A stretch of 64,000 nucleotides of DNA from assembly GCA_003996215.1 (NCBI GenBank), contig QJPP01001782.1:1-64000 (forward strand). Direction: 5' to 3'. The position numbers and the translations under genes were made by a program. Positions within the stretch are counted from its first letter, which is position 1; every line of letters starts with the position of its first letter. This document shows, piece after piece, positions 47,335-57,947 of this stretch. The notes beneath the pieces are model-generated. The model made no database searches. It saw only the letters and a program-made list of their open reading frames with translations, and was not told the origin of the DNA. Source of the stretch: Jaltomata sinuosa (Eukaryota; Streptophyta; Magnoliopsida; Solanales; Solanaceae).

Positions 47335-48006
47335 TAAAGCGGCCTACTCTATCGCAGTAAGGGCTTAAGCGATCAAAGTGACCTAACCTGCTTCCATCTA
47401 AAAGGGCTCTCGGTCATCTATGTCGTCTTTGGAACTCCTAAGTTTACGGGCCTAGCTCAACGAAAAGCAAGCCTTCTTCCCAGTTGCGATTAGGAACGTC
47501 CGTATAGCATCAGTCAATTTACCGTCGGGGAATAGAATGGAGCGGACTAATACTCTATTCGACTAGAGGAAGAATCTTTATTAAATAGGATGCCTCCCAA
47601 GCGCCGAGGGGCTAACCGTCATATTCTCAATCGGCTTTGCCTCGCTGCATACTTTCGTTTAGTATTCCTTACAGCTATTCTCCAATCACCCGAAAGCAGT
47701 GGCGAGGCAGACATTGAGCAGAAAGACTGACTTAAGACTTTAGAATTCACACCGACCTGCTTTCATAAGCACTTGTTGGCAAGTTCGGAAGAAGGCTTCT
47801 GAGATTGGTTTTCCCTCCGCTTTAAACGTCTTTTCCCCGCCTGTTCAAGGCACCTTTGTATGAAACTTCTGCGTCTCAAAGTAGTGATCTCTTGGCATAG
47901 CTGAAAGTCGATGTCAGAAATCTTCCTCTGGTTCTTCCCGTCTCTAGTACAGATCAAATCACAGGATCTCTGTATGTATGCGCTGAGGAGCTATATCTCC
48001 CGGACG
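47335..48006. other. Insertion in LTR H, organelle-DNA-like
   Basis: Present only in the left LTR; in the right LTR the flanking words TTCTA and AATTCATAGC are adjacent. It is clearly richer in G+C than its surroundings and reads like unique, non-transposon sequence. There are no terminal repeats and no duplication of the target, as expected for end-joining capture. The style resembles plant mitochondrial DNA, which is an impression and not a match. The minus frame at 47763-47957 (64 codons) has no recognisable domain. Confidence 0.6.
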
Positions 48007-48579
48007 AATTCATAGCTTGAAAAATTATGCATGCAATTTCATAATATTTAAGGTCATGTTATCTAAACATGCCAATTTTCACTTGAAACATGCAATTTAA
48101 TGGAATCATGCTAGAAATCATTCTTTATGCATGGGATTTTTAAAATACTTAAGAAATCTCAAATAAATTATGGGTAATGAATGAGAAATCATGAATTGAT
48201 TCTTTAAAACTGAATACATAAGTTTTCCCCAATTTGGGTAAGAACCCTAATTTCATACATTGATAAAATCAAAGTAAAAGCTTGGGGGTTTTGGTCATAA
48301 GGGTGAATGGATCCCTTATTAAATACCCACATACCTAAATTGAAGCTTTCTTAATTTGGGGTGAAGAGAAATGGAGACTTGAACTTGGAGCTTGAAGCTT
48401 GAGAGACCCTTTCCACTTTTGGGAAGATGAATGAGAGTTTGGAGGGGACTTAAGCTAATTAGGGGTGAAACCCTACTAAAAGAGTTCAAAGTAACCTCAC
48501 TTAGGAGTTAAAATGGTGGATAATTACCAAAATAACCCAGGGACTTAATTTAGAAAAAACTAATTTTAAAACTCAGCTT

Positions 48580-48925
48580 CAGGTTCCACGAGTGAAGTCT
48601 ATGACCCGTAGACCCAACCATGACTCGTGCTTACTTCTCATGTTTTCTGACCCAAAATTCAAGTTGCGAATCAAGTTCCACGAGTGAACAGTACGGTCCG
48701 TAGAATAAACTACGGTCTGGAGAACCCACTCGTAGTTACTGGAGAACAGGCAGCACTCAGGTCTGATTTCACGAGTGAACAATATGGTCCGTAGAATAAA
48801 CTACAGTCCATAGAACCCACTCGTGGTTCTCAGATCAGAGGATGAACCTATAGAATACTAACCACGGGTTCATTCCATGGCTCGTGGTTCAGACCATGGC
48901 CCATGGTTTGGACTCGTAATTCCTG
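48580..48925. repeat. CCACGAG/CGTGG palindromic words in the 3' LTR of H
   Basis: Words such as TTCCACGAGTGAA, TACGGTCCGTAGA and CCATGGCTCGTGG recur many times. The right LTR has the same cluster at 55640-55975. The motif is that of Athila G. Confidence 0.8.
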
Positions 48926-49229
48926 GAATGATCAAATTTTTTAGAGATTCTAAGTTTAAAAGCTGATTCAAATTTCGAGGTGTTATAATATCTCCCCTTT
49001 GGGATCATTCATCCTCGAATAAAGACTATGTAAGGAAAACTCGAGAGAAAACAACCCAACTAAGTAACAAAACATGAAAATTCAAGGATAAACATGAAAA
49101 CTGAGCTTTTTAACTTAAAACATGACTGAACTAACTTCGAAAAACATGAATGCATGCTAGGATCATGAGAAAAACTGATGGAGCAGAATCAGAGGGACAT
49201 TCTAAGGAGGAAACTATTACCTTAAGCTA

Positions 49230-50001
49230 AAATCGGATCTGAAGGATAGAGAGAAGGGTACTTGGCTTTCATGGCTGTTTCTGCTTCTTAAGTAGCTCCC
49301 TTAACTAGCTGATTTCCCCAAAGGACCTTTATCGAAGTGACTTCTTTGTTTCTCAACCTCTGAATCTGACGATCAAGAATCTCCACAGGAACTTCCTCAT
49401 AAGTAAGGCTATCCTTTACACTCACATCCTCCAAAGGAACAATTAAGGTCGGATCACCAACACACTTCTTCAACAAGGAAACATAGAAAACTGAATGAAC
49501 CACTTCTAAGTCTGTTGGCAACTCCAATTCATAAGCAACACTACCAACTCTCCTCAAAATCCTATAGGGACCTACATAGCGGGGACTAAGTTTCAATTTC
49601 TTACCAAACCTCCTCACATCCTTCATGGGTGATACCTTTAGAAACACCCAATCATCAATCTCAAACTCCAACTCCCTTCTTCTCATATCTGTATAAGATT
49701 TCTGTCAACTCTGAGCGGCCTTCACCCTCTCCCTAATAATCTAAACTTTCTCCATGGTCTCAGGAATCGAATTTGGACCAATCAAAGTTGCCTCACCTAT
49801 CTCAAACCAACTAATAAAAGATCTACACCTCCGCCCATAAAGTGCCTCATAGGGAGCTATCTGGATGCTAGAATGAAAGTTGTTGTTGTAGGCAAATTCG
49901 ATAAGAGGTAAATGATCATCCCAATTACCTTTTAAATTGATCACACAAGCTCTTAACATATCCTCTAAAGTCTGAATAGTATGCTCTGCCTGGCCATTCA
50001 T
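49230..50001 (-). pseudogene. Element H integrase end and chromodomain-like tail
   Basis: From 50001: NGQAEHTIQTLEDML (catalytic Glu), FAYNNNFHSSIQIAPYEALYGRRCRS, a stop near 49742, then from 49686 the GPY module (LSPRYVGPYRIL) and VLWGNQLVKGAT, a stop near 49290, and EAETAMKAKYPSLYP-type residues to about 49240. The spacing and sequence are typical of the C-terminal part of plant chromovirus integrase. Confidence 0.85.
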
Positions 50002-51455
50002 TTGTGGGTGAAAAGTTGTGCTAAACTTAACCTGAGTACCAAGACCCTTCTGAAACTACCTCCAAAACTGGGATGTAACTGAGTACCCCTATTCGAGATA
50101 ATAGATAATGGAACACCATACAATCTGACTATTTCACGAATGTAGAGTTTGGCATAATCCTTTGTTGAATCCGTAGTCTTGACAGCCAAACAATAAGCTG
50201 ACTTAGTCATCCTGTCGATAATCACCCAAATAGAATCATGCTGCCTGTGAGTACAAGGTAAACCTGTAATGAAATCCATATTGATTGCTTTCCACTTCCA
50301 ATTAGGAATATCAATATCCTGAGTCATACCACACGATCGCTGATGCTTTACCTTTACTTGCTGACAGTTGAGACACTTAGCCATAAAATCTGCTATGTCC
50401 CTCTTCATGCCATTCCACCAATAGACTTTCCGTAGGTCACGGTACATCTTGGTGGCACCAGGGTGAATCGAATACCTGGAGATATGAGCCTCTGTCAAAA
50501 TCCTTTGTCTCAACCCATTTATGTCAAAAACACACAATTGAACCTGATATCGGAGCACACCATCTCCCCCTTGGGAGAAAACCTCCACTCTCTGCTGCCA
50601 GACTGCACCCTTTAATTGGTGCAAAATAGGATCACTGTCTTGATTTTCTTTCACTTCAGCTACCAAAGATGATTCAGACCCATTCTGAACAATAACACCA
50701 CCATCTGTCGAATCCATAAGGCGAACCCCTAATCGAGCAAGTCGATGAGCATCCTTGGCCAATTCCTTCTTTTTGTCTTCAACTGAAGACACACTACCCA
50801 TGGGCAACCTACTAAGTGCATCCGCCATGATATTGGCCTTACCCGGATGGTAAAGCACACTCATATCATAATCCTTAAGAAGCTCAAGCCATCTCCTTTG
50901 AAAAAGATTCAGTTCCTTTTGAGTGAACACATACTGAAGACTCTTATGATCGGTGAATACATCCACGTGAACACCATACAAGCAGTGTATCCAAATCTTC
51001 AAAGCAAAATCCATGGCTTCTAACTCAATATCATGAGTAGGGTAGTTCTTCTCATGAATCTTAAGCTGTCTATAAGCATAAGCAATAACCTTACCATGAT
51101 GAATTAGAACACAAACCAAACCAATCCTAGAAGCATCATAATACACAACGAAGTCACCTGAGCCCTCAGTTAGAGTCAACACTGGGGTTGTCGTCAACTT
51201 AGTCTTCAATTCTTGAAAGTTCTTCTCACACAGATTGGACCACTGAAATTTTACCTTCTTCTGAGTCAATGAGGCAGCTATGGAAGAAAACCCTTCCACA
51301 AATATCCTGTAGTAACCAGCCAAACCCAAAAAGCTCCTAATATCTGATGGGGAAATGGGTCTAGGCCAGTTCTTTACTGCCTCTATTTTCTGCAAATCAA
51401 CTCGAATACCATCTCTAGTCACAATATGACCCAGAAAAGCAAAAACTGCATCCAA
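49998..51455 (-). pseudogene. Element H RT end, RNase H and integrase core (485-codon open frame)
   Basis: The longest uninterrupted frame in the window. The order is: RT thumb/connection (IEAVKNWPRPISPSDIRSFL), RNase H (FVVYYDASRIGLVCVLIHHG, TDHKSLQYVF, DALSRLPMG), the integrase zinc domain (HISRYSIHPGATKMYRDL, CLNCQQVKVKHQ), then WKWKAINMDFITGLP (Asp 1) and SIISNRGTQ. The second catalytic Asp is replaced by Asn, a G-to-A transition. It ends in a frameshift just before the segment at 50001. Despite its length the enzyme would be inactive. Confidence 0.9.
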
Positions 51456-52600
51456 AACTCACATTTGCTGAACTTAGCAAATAATTGCCAATCCTTGAGA
51501 GTCTGCAACACAACTCTCAACTGACCCACATGCTCCTCCTCACTCTGAGAATAGATAAGAATATCATCAATGAAAAGAATTACAAACATATCCAAATACT
51601 GTTTGAACTCACAGTTCATCAAATCCATAAAAGTTGCAAGAACATTTGTTAGTCCAAAAGACATAACCACAAATTCATAATGACCATACCGAGTGCTGAA
51701 GCTATCTTTGAAATGTCACACTCTCAAACTATGAGCTAATGATAACCGGATCTAAGGTCGATCTTAGAGAAGTACCTAGCACCCTGAAGCTGATCAAAGA
51801 AGTCATCAATCCTAGGAATGTGATACTTATTCGTGATTGTGACCTTGTTCAACTGATGGTAGTCGATACACATTCTGAGAGAACCATCTTTCTTTCACAC
51901 GAATGGAATTGGAGCACCCCATAGATAGATGCTGGGTCTTATAAAACCCTTATCAAGAAGGTCCTTCAATTGCTCTTTCAATTCCTTAAGTTCTGCTGGA
52001 GCCATTCTATAAGGAGGAATAGAGATAGGATGCGTATCTGGAAGAAGATCTATTCCAAAGTTGATCTTCGGCTGGGGAGGGACCCAGACCAAATCTTCAG
52101 GAAACTCATTCACAACAGGATATGACTGGAGAGATAGGGTTTTGGACTCCGTGTCCATAACCCAAACTATATGATAGACATAACCCTTGGAAATCATCTT
52201 CCTAGCCTTGAGATAAGATATGCAATGACCCTTTGAGGATGGAGGAATACCTTGCCACTCTAAGACAGGTTCATTCAAAAACTTAAAACTGACGACTCGG
52301 GTACGACAATCAATCGAGTCATAACATGCATACAACCAATCCATACCAAGAATGATGTCAAAATCAGGTATCTCCAACTCTACTAGATCCGCTGAAGTGA
52401 CTCTATAAAGGACTGAGATAGGGCAATTTTGATAGATTCTTTTGGCTAAGACTAACTCACCAATAGGAGTAGAAACACAAAAGGGTTTTAAAAGCTATTC
52501 AGGGCAAATTTCAAACTTGCATGCAACATAAGGGTTCACAAAAGATAGGGAGATACTAGGGTCCAATAAAACATATATATCGAGAGAGAAGACTTTCAAC
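51419..52600 (-). pseudogene. Element H protease and reverse transcriptase
   Basis: The protease start near 52570 reads LLDPSISLSFV, where LLDPGAS is usual, so the active-site Gly is altered. From 52377 FDIILGMDWLYACYDSIDC, then EFPEDLVWVPP and FGIDLLPDTHPISIPPYRM. RT follows: LLDKGFIRPS, FVRKKDGSLRMCIDY (near 51895, a new frame), IDLRSGYH, then from 51670 VMSFGLTNVLATFM and the catalytic FIDDIL at 51574-51557. Frameshifts near 51890 and 51700 and a stop near 51730 break it. Confidence 0.85.
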
Positions 52601-53809
52601 ATACCAGTGACAATGTCCGGGGAACTCTCCTAGTCCTGACGAGAGGAACTGGCATAAAGGCAGTTCTGGCACTGACTACCACCAGAACTAGAAGCAGTGC
52701 CCTGCTAGGCTGGTCAACCTCCTAGGGCTACTAGAGCAGACTGAGTCCTACTACCTCTCTGTCCCTTAGCTAAAGGGCAATCCCAAATCCTGTGTCCAAC
52801 CTGTCTATACCTAAAACACCCTCCTGAACCGGCTAGACACTCTTCTCGGTGATTCTTTCCACACTTGTTGCAAACAGGGTGAGAAGGCCTTTTTTCAATA
52901 CTCCCCTAAGAATGTGAACCTGCTCCTCTACCTGACTGATTATGCCTAGGCCTGGGGTCTTGAGTAGGAGCACTAGCTGAAGAATGTACGGGTCCTAATG
53001 ACCTCTTCTAAAATGAAAAATGGTGTCCGCCTCCAGACTTCTGATGGCTAAAATTTGAACCCTCTGATCTGAACCTCTTATTCTTTCTTGCCATTCCCCT
53101 CAACTTATATCCCTCAATCTGGTAAGAATGAGACATAAGTCTAGAAATATCCATGTCACCCAAAAGCATAGCGGACCGGCACTCTCTTTTCACCAAATCT
53201 GACACCCTATAAATGAATTTGCTCATATGATCCCTCGAATAGTCCACCATAGTAGGAGCATACATAGAAAGCTGAGTGAACTTCAACCTATACTCCTGAA
53301 CCGACACAGTTCCTTACCTCAAATTCATGAACTCTTCGTCCTTAGCCTTTCTCAACTCCCTAGGGAAGAACCGATCAAGAAAGGCCCTCTTGAAGCACTC
53401 CCAAGTCATAGGGGCTACATCCCTAGCCCCAAGAATTCTTCCACTGAGTCTACCAAATATATGCTACAGCCTTGAGCTGATAGGAAGCTAGTTCAACACC
53501 CTCAATACCAATAACCCGCATCACCTCAAAAATCTTCCTCACCCCATCCATGAAATTTTGCGGATCCTCACCAACTTTTGAACCCCAGAAATTAGGTGGG
53601 TTCATGCGAATGAAGTCTCAAACTCGGGCCGCAACTCCACCTTGATGGTGGATGGGGATAAGAGCCTACTGGTTGGCCTAAGCATCCATAGTCTGATCTA
53701 GCATATGAGTAGCATTCCTTAACTCCTCATTTGTGACCTCGGGGTCTGGAATCAGAGGATTAGCATTTCGAGCATTGGTCCGAAGAGGCATGTCACGACG
53801 AGGAGGCAT
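52601..53809 (-). pseudogene. Element H gag
   Basis: The ATG at 53809 gives MPPRRDMPLR, a common start of plant Ty3 Gag. NPPNFWGSKVGEDPQNFMD and VELASYQLKAVA (about 53610-53470) follow, then, after frameshifts, SVQEYRLKFTQLSMYAP (from 53307). Two zinc-finger-like motifs near 52790-52870 read CNKCGKNHREEC and CFRYRQVGHRIWDC; the second has lost one Cys (Tyr). At least three stops or frameshifts lie in the core. Confidence 0.8.
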
Positions 53810-54004
53810 AATCTGAAATGCATAAATATTGGATTAGAAGAGTAATAGATCTAAACTCTATCACACGATATTGATCATGAAAGAAGTGAAGTTTCTCCTA
53901 AGACACCTCGTAGCTTATCTCTCATAAGTATAGCGTGCTTCACACACATGATAGAAACTCTACTCGATGCGGCTTTCAGACACCCTAGGACTCTTGAACT
54001 TGAT

Positions 54005-54016
54005 GCCCTAATACCA
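54005..54016 (-). other. Primer-binding site of element H
   Basis: The minus strand reads TGGTATTAGGGC, close to the tRNA-Met site TGGTATCAGAGC (two differences), four bases from the LTR end at 54021. Confidence 0.7.
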
Positions 54017-54020
54017 AGTT

Positions 54021-56044
54021 TGTCATTCCCCGAGACTACCCCTTAGGCATAACACAGAACCCGGGACCATAAGTGCCCCAAGTTAACCCTTGGCCATAAC
54101 AAGATTTAAGCAAACATAGATAAACTTAGTAGAAGCATTAAACTGAAGAGATAAGCAAACTGAGTCATGAATAGATCAAGGTATTAACATAATAGAATCT
54201 GAAGCCTCAAATACAGAATCTTAAACAATGTTTGAAAAGCCTCTAAACTGAATAATGAGTTGCTAGGACAAGACCCCAGCTAACTCCAAATACTAAGAAG
54301 AAGACCATAGAAGTAACTAAACTGATACTAGTCCTCGAAGGATGAGGACTCACCACTCAAAGTTGGGACACCTGCTAACCTCTAGCCATGAATCTGAGGA
54401 CCCGAACCTGAATCTGCATCATCAAAGAATGCAGCACGAGAATATGCGTCAGTACTATAGGATATACTGAGTATGTTAGATATGCAGAATCATGATAAAA
54501 AAATATACTTAAAACTAAGTTCATGCGTAAATAGAGAAATCATAAGTAAATATCATAATTGAAAGTTAAAGCATGAGATAGGAATCAAACCTCAAGATAA
54601 GATATCATAAGACTTAGAAAACTTGAAAACATTCATACAAGAGTTTCTTATAACCGACAATAGACCATGTGAGCTACATGGAATCTAACTATATAACCCT
54701 AGTTAGAAAAGTTGTCTCAAACCCTGCCAATAATCCAACTATATAACCCTAGTTGGCAAAGCTGCCCTATGCCCCGCTAAGGCAAGGGCACCATAATGTC
54801 ATAGCGTGGAACCACGTTCATAAGCCTATCGGGTGATACATAACCTATGTTGACAACATAGTTTTGAACTTGGATTATCTAGAACCCTCATCGCTCGGTG
54901 TTAAATACTACTCCCAAAATATATATATAGCTCATATAAATACTTGTGACATATCTTATGCCAAAACTGTTTGAAAAGCATAAGAACATATATGATGTCA
55001 TGCAATTCTCATATCATAAGTCTTAAAACTTAGGATAGCCATAATTCAAATCATACTTTTCGTTCTAAATTCATAGCTTGAAAAATTATGCATGCAATTT
55101 CATAATACTTAAGGTCATGTTATCTAAACATGCCAATTTTTACTTGAAACATGCAATTTAATGGAATCATGCTAGAAATCATTCTTTATGCATGGGATTT
55201 AAAAAATACTTAAGGAATCTCAAATAAAATTATGGGTAATGAATGAGAAATCATGAATTGATTCTTTAAAACTGAATACATAAGTTTCCCCCAATTTGGG
55301 TAAGAACCCTAATTTCATAAATTGATAAAATCAAAGTAAAATCTTGGGGGTTTTGGTCATAAGGGTGAAAGGATCTCTTATTAAACCCACATACCTAAAT
55401 TGAAGCTTTCTTAATTTGGGGTGAAGAGAAATGGAGACTTGAACTTGGAGCTTGAAGCTTGAGAGACCCTTTCCACTTTTGGGAAGATGAATGAGAGTTT
55501 GGAGGGGACTTAGGCTAATTAGGGGTGAAACCCTACTAAAAGAGTCCAAAGTAACCTCACTTAGGAGTTAAAAGGGTGGGTAATTATAAAAATAACTCAG
55601 GGACTTAATTTAGAAAAAGCAGATTTTAAAATTTGGCTTCAGGTTCCACGAGTAGTCTATGACCCATAGACCCAACCACGACTCGTGGTTCTTTCTCATG
55701 GTTTCTGACCCAAAATTCAACCTGCGGATCAAGTTTCACGAGTGAACAGTACGGTCTGTAGAATAAACTATGGTCTGTAGAACACACTCGTACTTCCTGG
55801 GGAACAGGCAGCCCACATGTCTTATTCCATGAGTGAACAGTATGGTCCGTAGAATAAACTATGGTCCATAGAACCCACTCATAGTTCTCAGATCAGAGGC
55901 TGAACCTACAGAATTCTAACCACGAGTTCATTACACGGCTCGTGGTTCGGAGTATGGCCCATGATTTGGACTCGTAATTCCTGGAATGAACAAATTTTTA
56001 GAGATTTTAAGTTTAAAAGCTGATTCGAATTTTGGGGTGTTACA
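54021..56044 (-). repeat. 5' LTR of element H
   Basis: On the + strand it starts TGTCATTCCCCGAG and ends GGGGTGTTACA (minus start TGTAACACCCC). Palindrome cluster at 55640-55975. On the minus strand a TTAGGTATGTGGG phrase near 55395 looks like a 5' splice site, but this is unsupported by any transcript. Confidence 0.9.
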
Positions 56045-57665
56045 AATATGTAACCTGTACCAGGCGTGGTACTCGAGCCAACCGAATGTCACACAAAGCT
56101 AACAATCAATACTTATATGAACAGGAAACACCCTTGTAAAATCAACAAGCAACAATCAAGTTCATTTTACATAAGTGACACCCCAAATACTTGGACATTC
56201 ATAACTTCGTTTCCTAAGCATGAAAGCACATACATTACTAAGCTATAGTTATATATATAACATTACATTTGGCAAGACAATAACCATCACCTAAGTGTTC
56301 AATATGTCATCCCGGTCTACACTAAGACCAACCCCACATTAAGTTCAACTACTCGGCCTCTCATGGACCGATCTGCAATAATCATAGTTTCAATAATTAA
56401 ACTCGGTCCACTCATAGGACCATCAACAAATACAAACAATAAAGTATAATTAGACCTTCCCGGAGACTAATCCCCAACTTAATCTTTAGTCACATATTCT
56501 TTAGATACACCCATTCAGAAACCCTCCTTCAAGACAAACACAGTACAAGGGAACATTCCCTTAACATTGAGACTCTGACCCTTCCTGTTTGCAACTCTTC
56601 CTTTAATGGAAAACATTCCCGAAGGTCCACTATAACCTGCCATATTTACCCATAACACTTCCAGTTTTTTGAGCCTAACCAACAGTCTAATTCCTGGAAT
56701 CTAGCATTACACCCATTTAACAATTATAAACGAACCCGGAAAGAACCATATCGTCCTACCATTATCATTCTCTAACCAATCAACCAGCCAAACCATACCA
56801 TATTCCTCCAGACTCCACGCTCGTAGGCCTAAACATGAATTCTCCTTTCCATCTATAACAATAATATGAAATGGAAACAGGTCTAAGTCTACTCAATGAA
56901 AAGACCTAGCCTACTTGGATGCCAAGCAGCTGCACCACGCATATTCTGGCTCTGTGAAGGCATTTCCTGATTTGATGACAGCCCCGAAATCCATGGTTTC
57001 GCGTCCTTTTAGCTAAAATCTCCCTGCCCCATGGCTTTCAATCCTTGGAGCAGCCTAGGAGGATTTTTGGAGTAACCTTCATCTATTTTTGGGGCTAAAA
57101 TGAAATTATAAAACTCTATTTTGGGTTTTATGGTCCCATCGTTCTGCTACAGCGGCCCAATCTCACTATAGCGGTACCACCATATCGGTAGCCACCCGCT
57201 ATAGTGGAGTTGACCACCTTGACTTCTGCTATAGTGGAAATTTCTCTGCTATAGCTGTCGTCGCTATAGCGCAGTGTCAACCGCTATAGCGGTTGACACG
57301 AGATAGAACCTCGGAAAATCCTCCAAAATTGCCCATTTTATAATACACTTTGAAATCCTGACATTCCGAACCAACCCTTTCACGTCAACTTCGATATTGA
57401 GAGTTCTACTCACCCGAATTCACTTCCAAAAAGTCCTACGGACTCTCTAACGCCTTAGCTAATGGAAAAATTAGCTCAACCTTAGAAATTTTACCCAATA
57501 CTTTACCAGATTTCCCTAGACCTTACCTCGCTCAGAATTTGTTCGAGACTAGCCTAGCCCCAAAATCTCAAACTCTCCAACCCGAAAGTTTATTAAACCT
57601 TTCTTCGCACGAATAGCTCACTCATAACGAGGTGCCTTTTAATAACGACTTAACAGGTCATTATA
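56045..57665 (-). repeat. LTR of element F, piece 3
   Basis: It resumes with AATATGTAACCTGTACCAGG, one more hairpin unit (56057-56072), and then parallels LTR E to the minus-strand LTR start at 57665 (TATAATGACCTGTTAAGTCG; the expected TGTAATG has become TATAATG). GCTATAGC cluster at 57140-57295. Confidence 0.8.
57140..57295. repeat. CCGCTATAGCGG palindrome cluster in LTR F
   Basis: At least eight GCTATAG-type words in about 155 bases, including ACCGCTATAGCGGTT near 57280 and halves spaced by TGACC or TGTC. The cluster lies about 370-525 bases into the LTR. Confidence 0.85.
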
Positions 57666-57947
57666 AGGTGTTAGCAAGTTTTCATCTTAGAGGCTTGTAG
57701 ACGTCTGTTGTGGGTCTTGTGACTCAGCGGTGGCCTTGTTGTTAGTTGTGATTTTAGAAAGTGGTCTGGACGACCTTATATTATATTTTGTTATATTCGA
57801 ATTTCTTCTGTTACGTGTATTTTGGTGTGGCTTGTCCTTGACGGCCTGTAGGGGTTTTCTGATTCGATTTTTGTTGGTTGTCTTGGTCAAGTGAGACACT
57901 GGGTACCTGTCACACCTCCTTGGGTTTGGAGCGTGACACTAGTGAAG
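57666..57947 (+). repeat. Possible LTR-end fragment
   Basis: GT-rich sequence ending GGGTTTGGAGCGTGACAC, which resembles the 3' end of plus-oriented Ty3 LTRs from related plants. There is no primer site after it, so it would be an isolated remnant. It marks the right edge of the nest. Confidence 0.4.

Larger units (their letters stand above)
46282..48987 (-). repeat. 3' LTR of element H (carries a 672-bp insertion)
   Basis: It aligns with the LTR at 54021-56044 throughout, except for an extra 672 bases at 47335-48006. The minus-strand start is at 48987, where TGTTATA replaces TGTTACA. Palindromic words are at 48580-48925. Confidence 0.9.
46282..56044 (-). mobile_element. Ty3/gypsy element H, nearly complete
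   Basis: Two LTRs (46282-48987 and 54021-56044) flank a minus-strand gag-pol. It lies inside LTR F's hairpin array. The outermost 7-8 bases of its 3' LTR are missing, and the join with LTR F occurs at a shared CCCGAG (46282-46287). No target-site duplication could be confirmed. Confidence 0.9.

Noticed and set aside
11934..56072. CRISPR-like array (regular palindromic repeats with spacers)
   Set aside because: The DNA is a plant genome, spacers are not unique foreign sequence but drifted copies of one unit, and the arrays lie in LTRs of one retrotransposon family.
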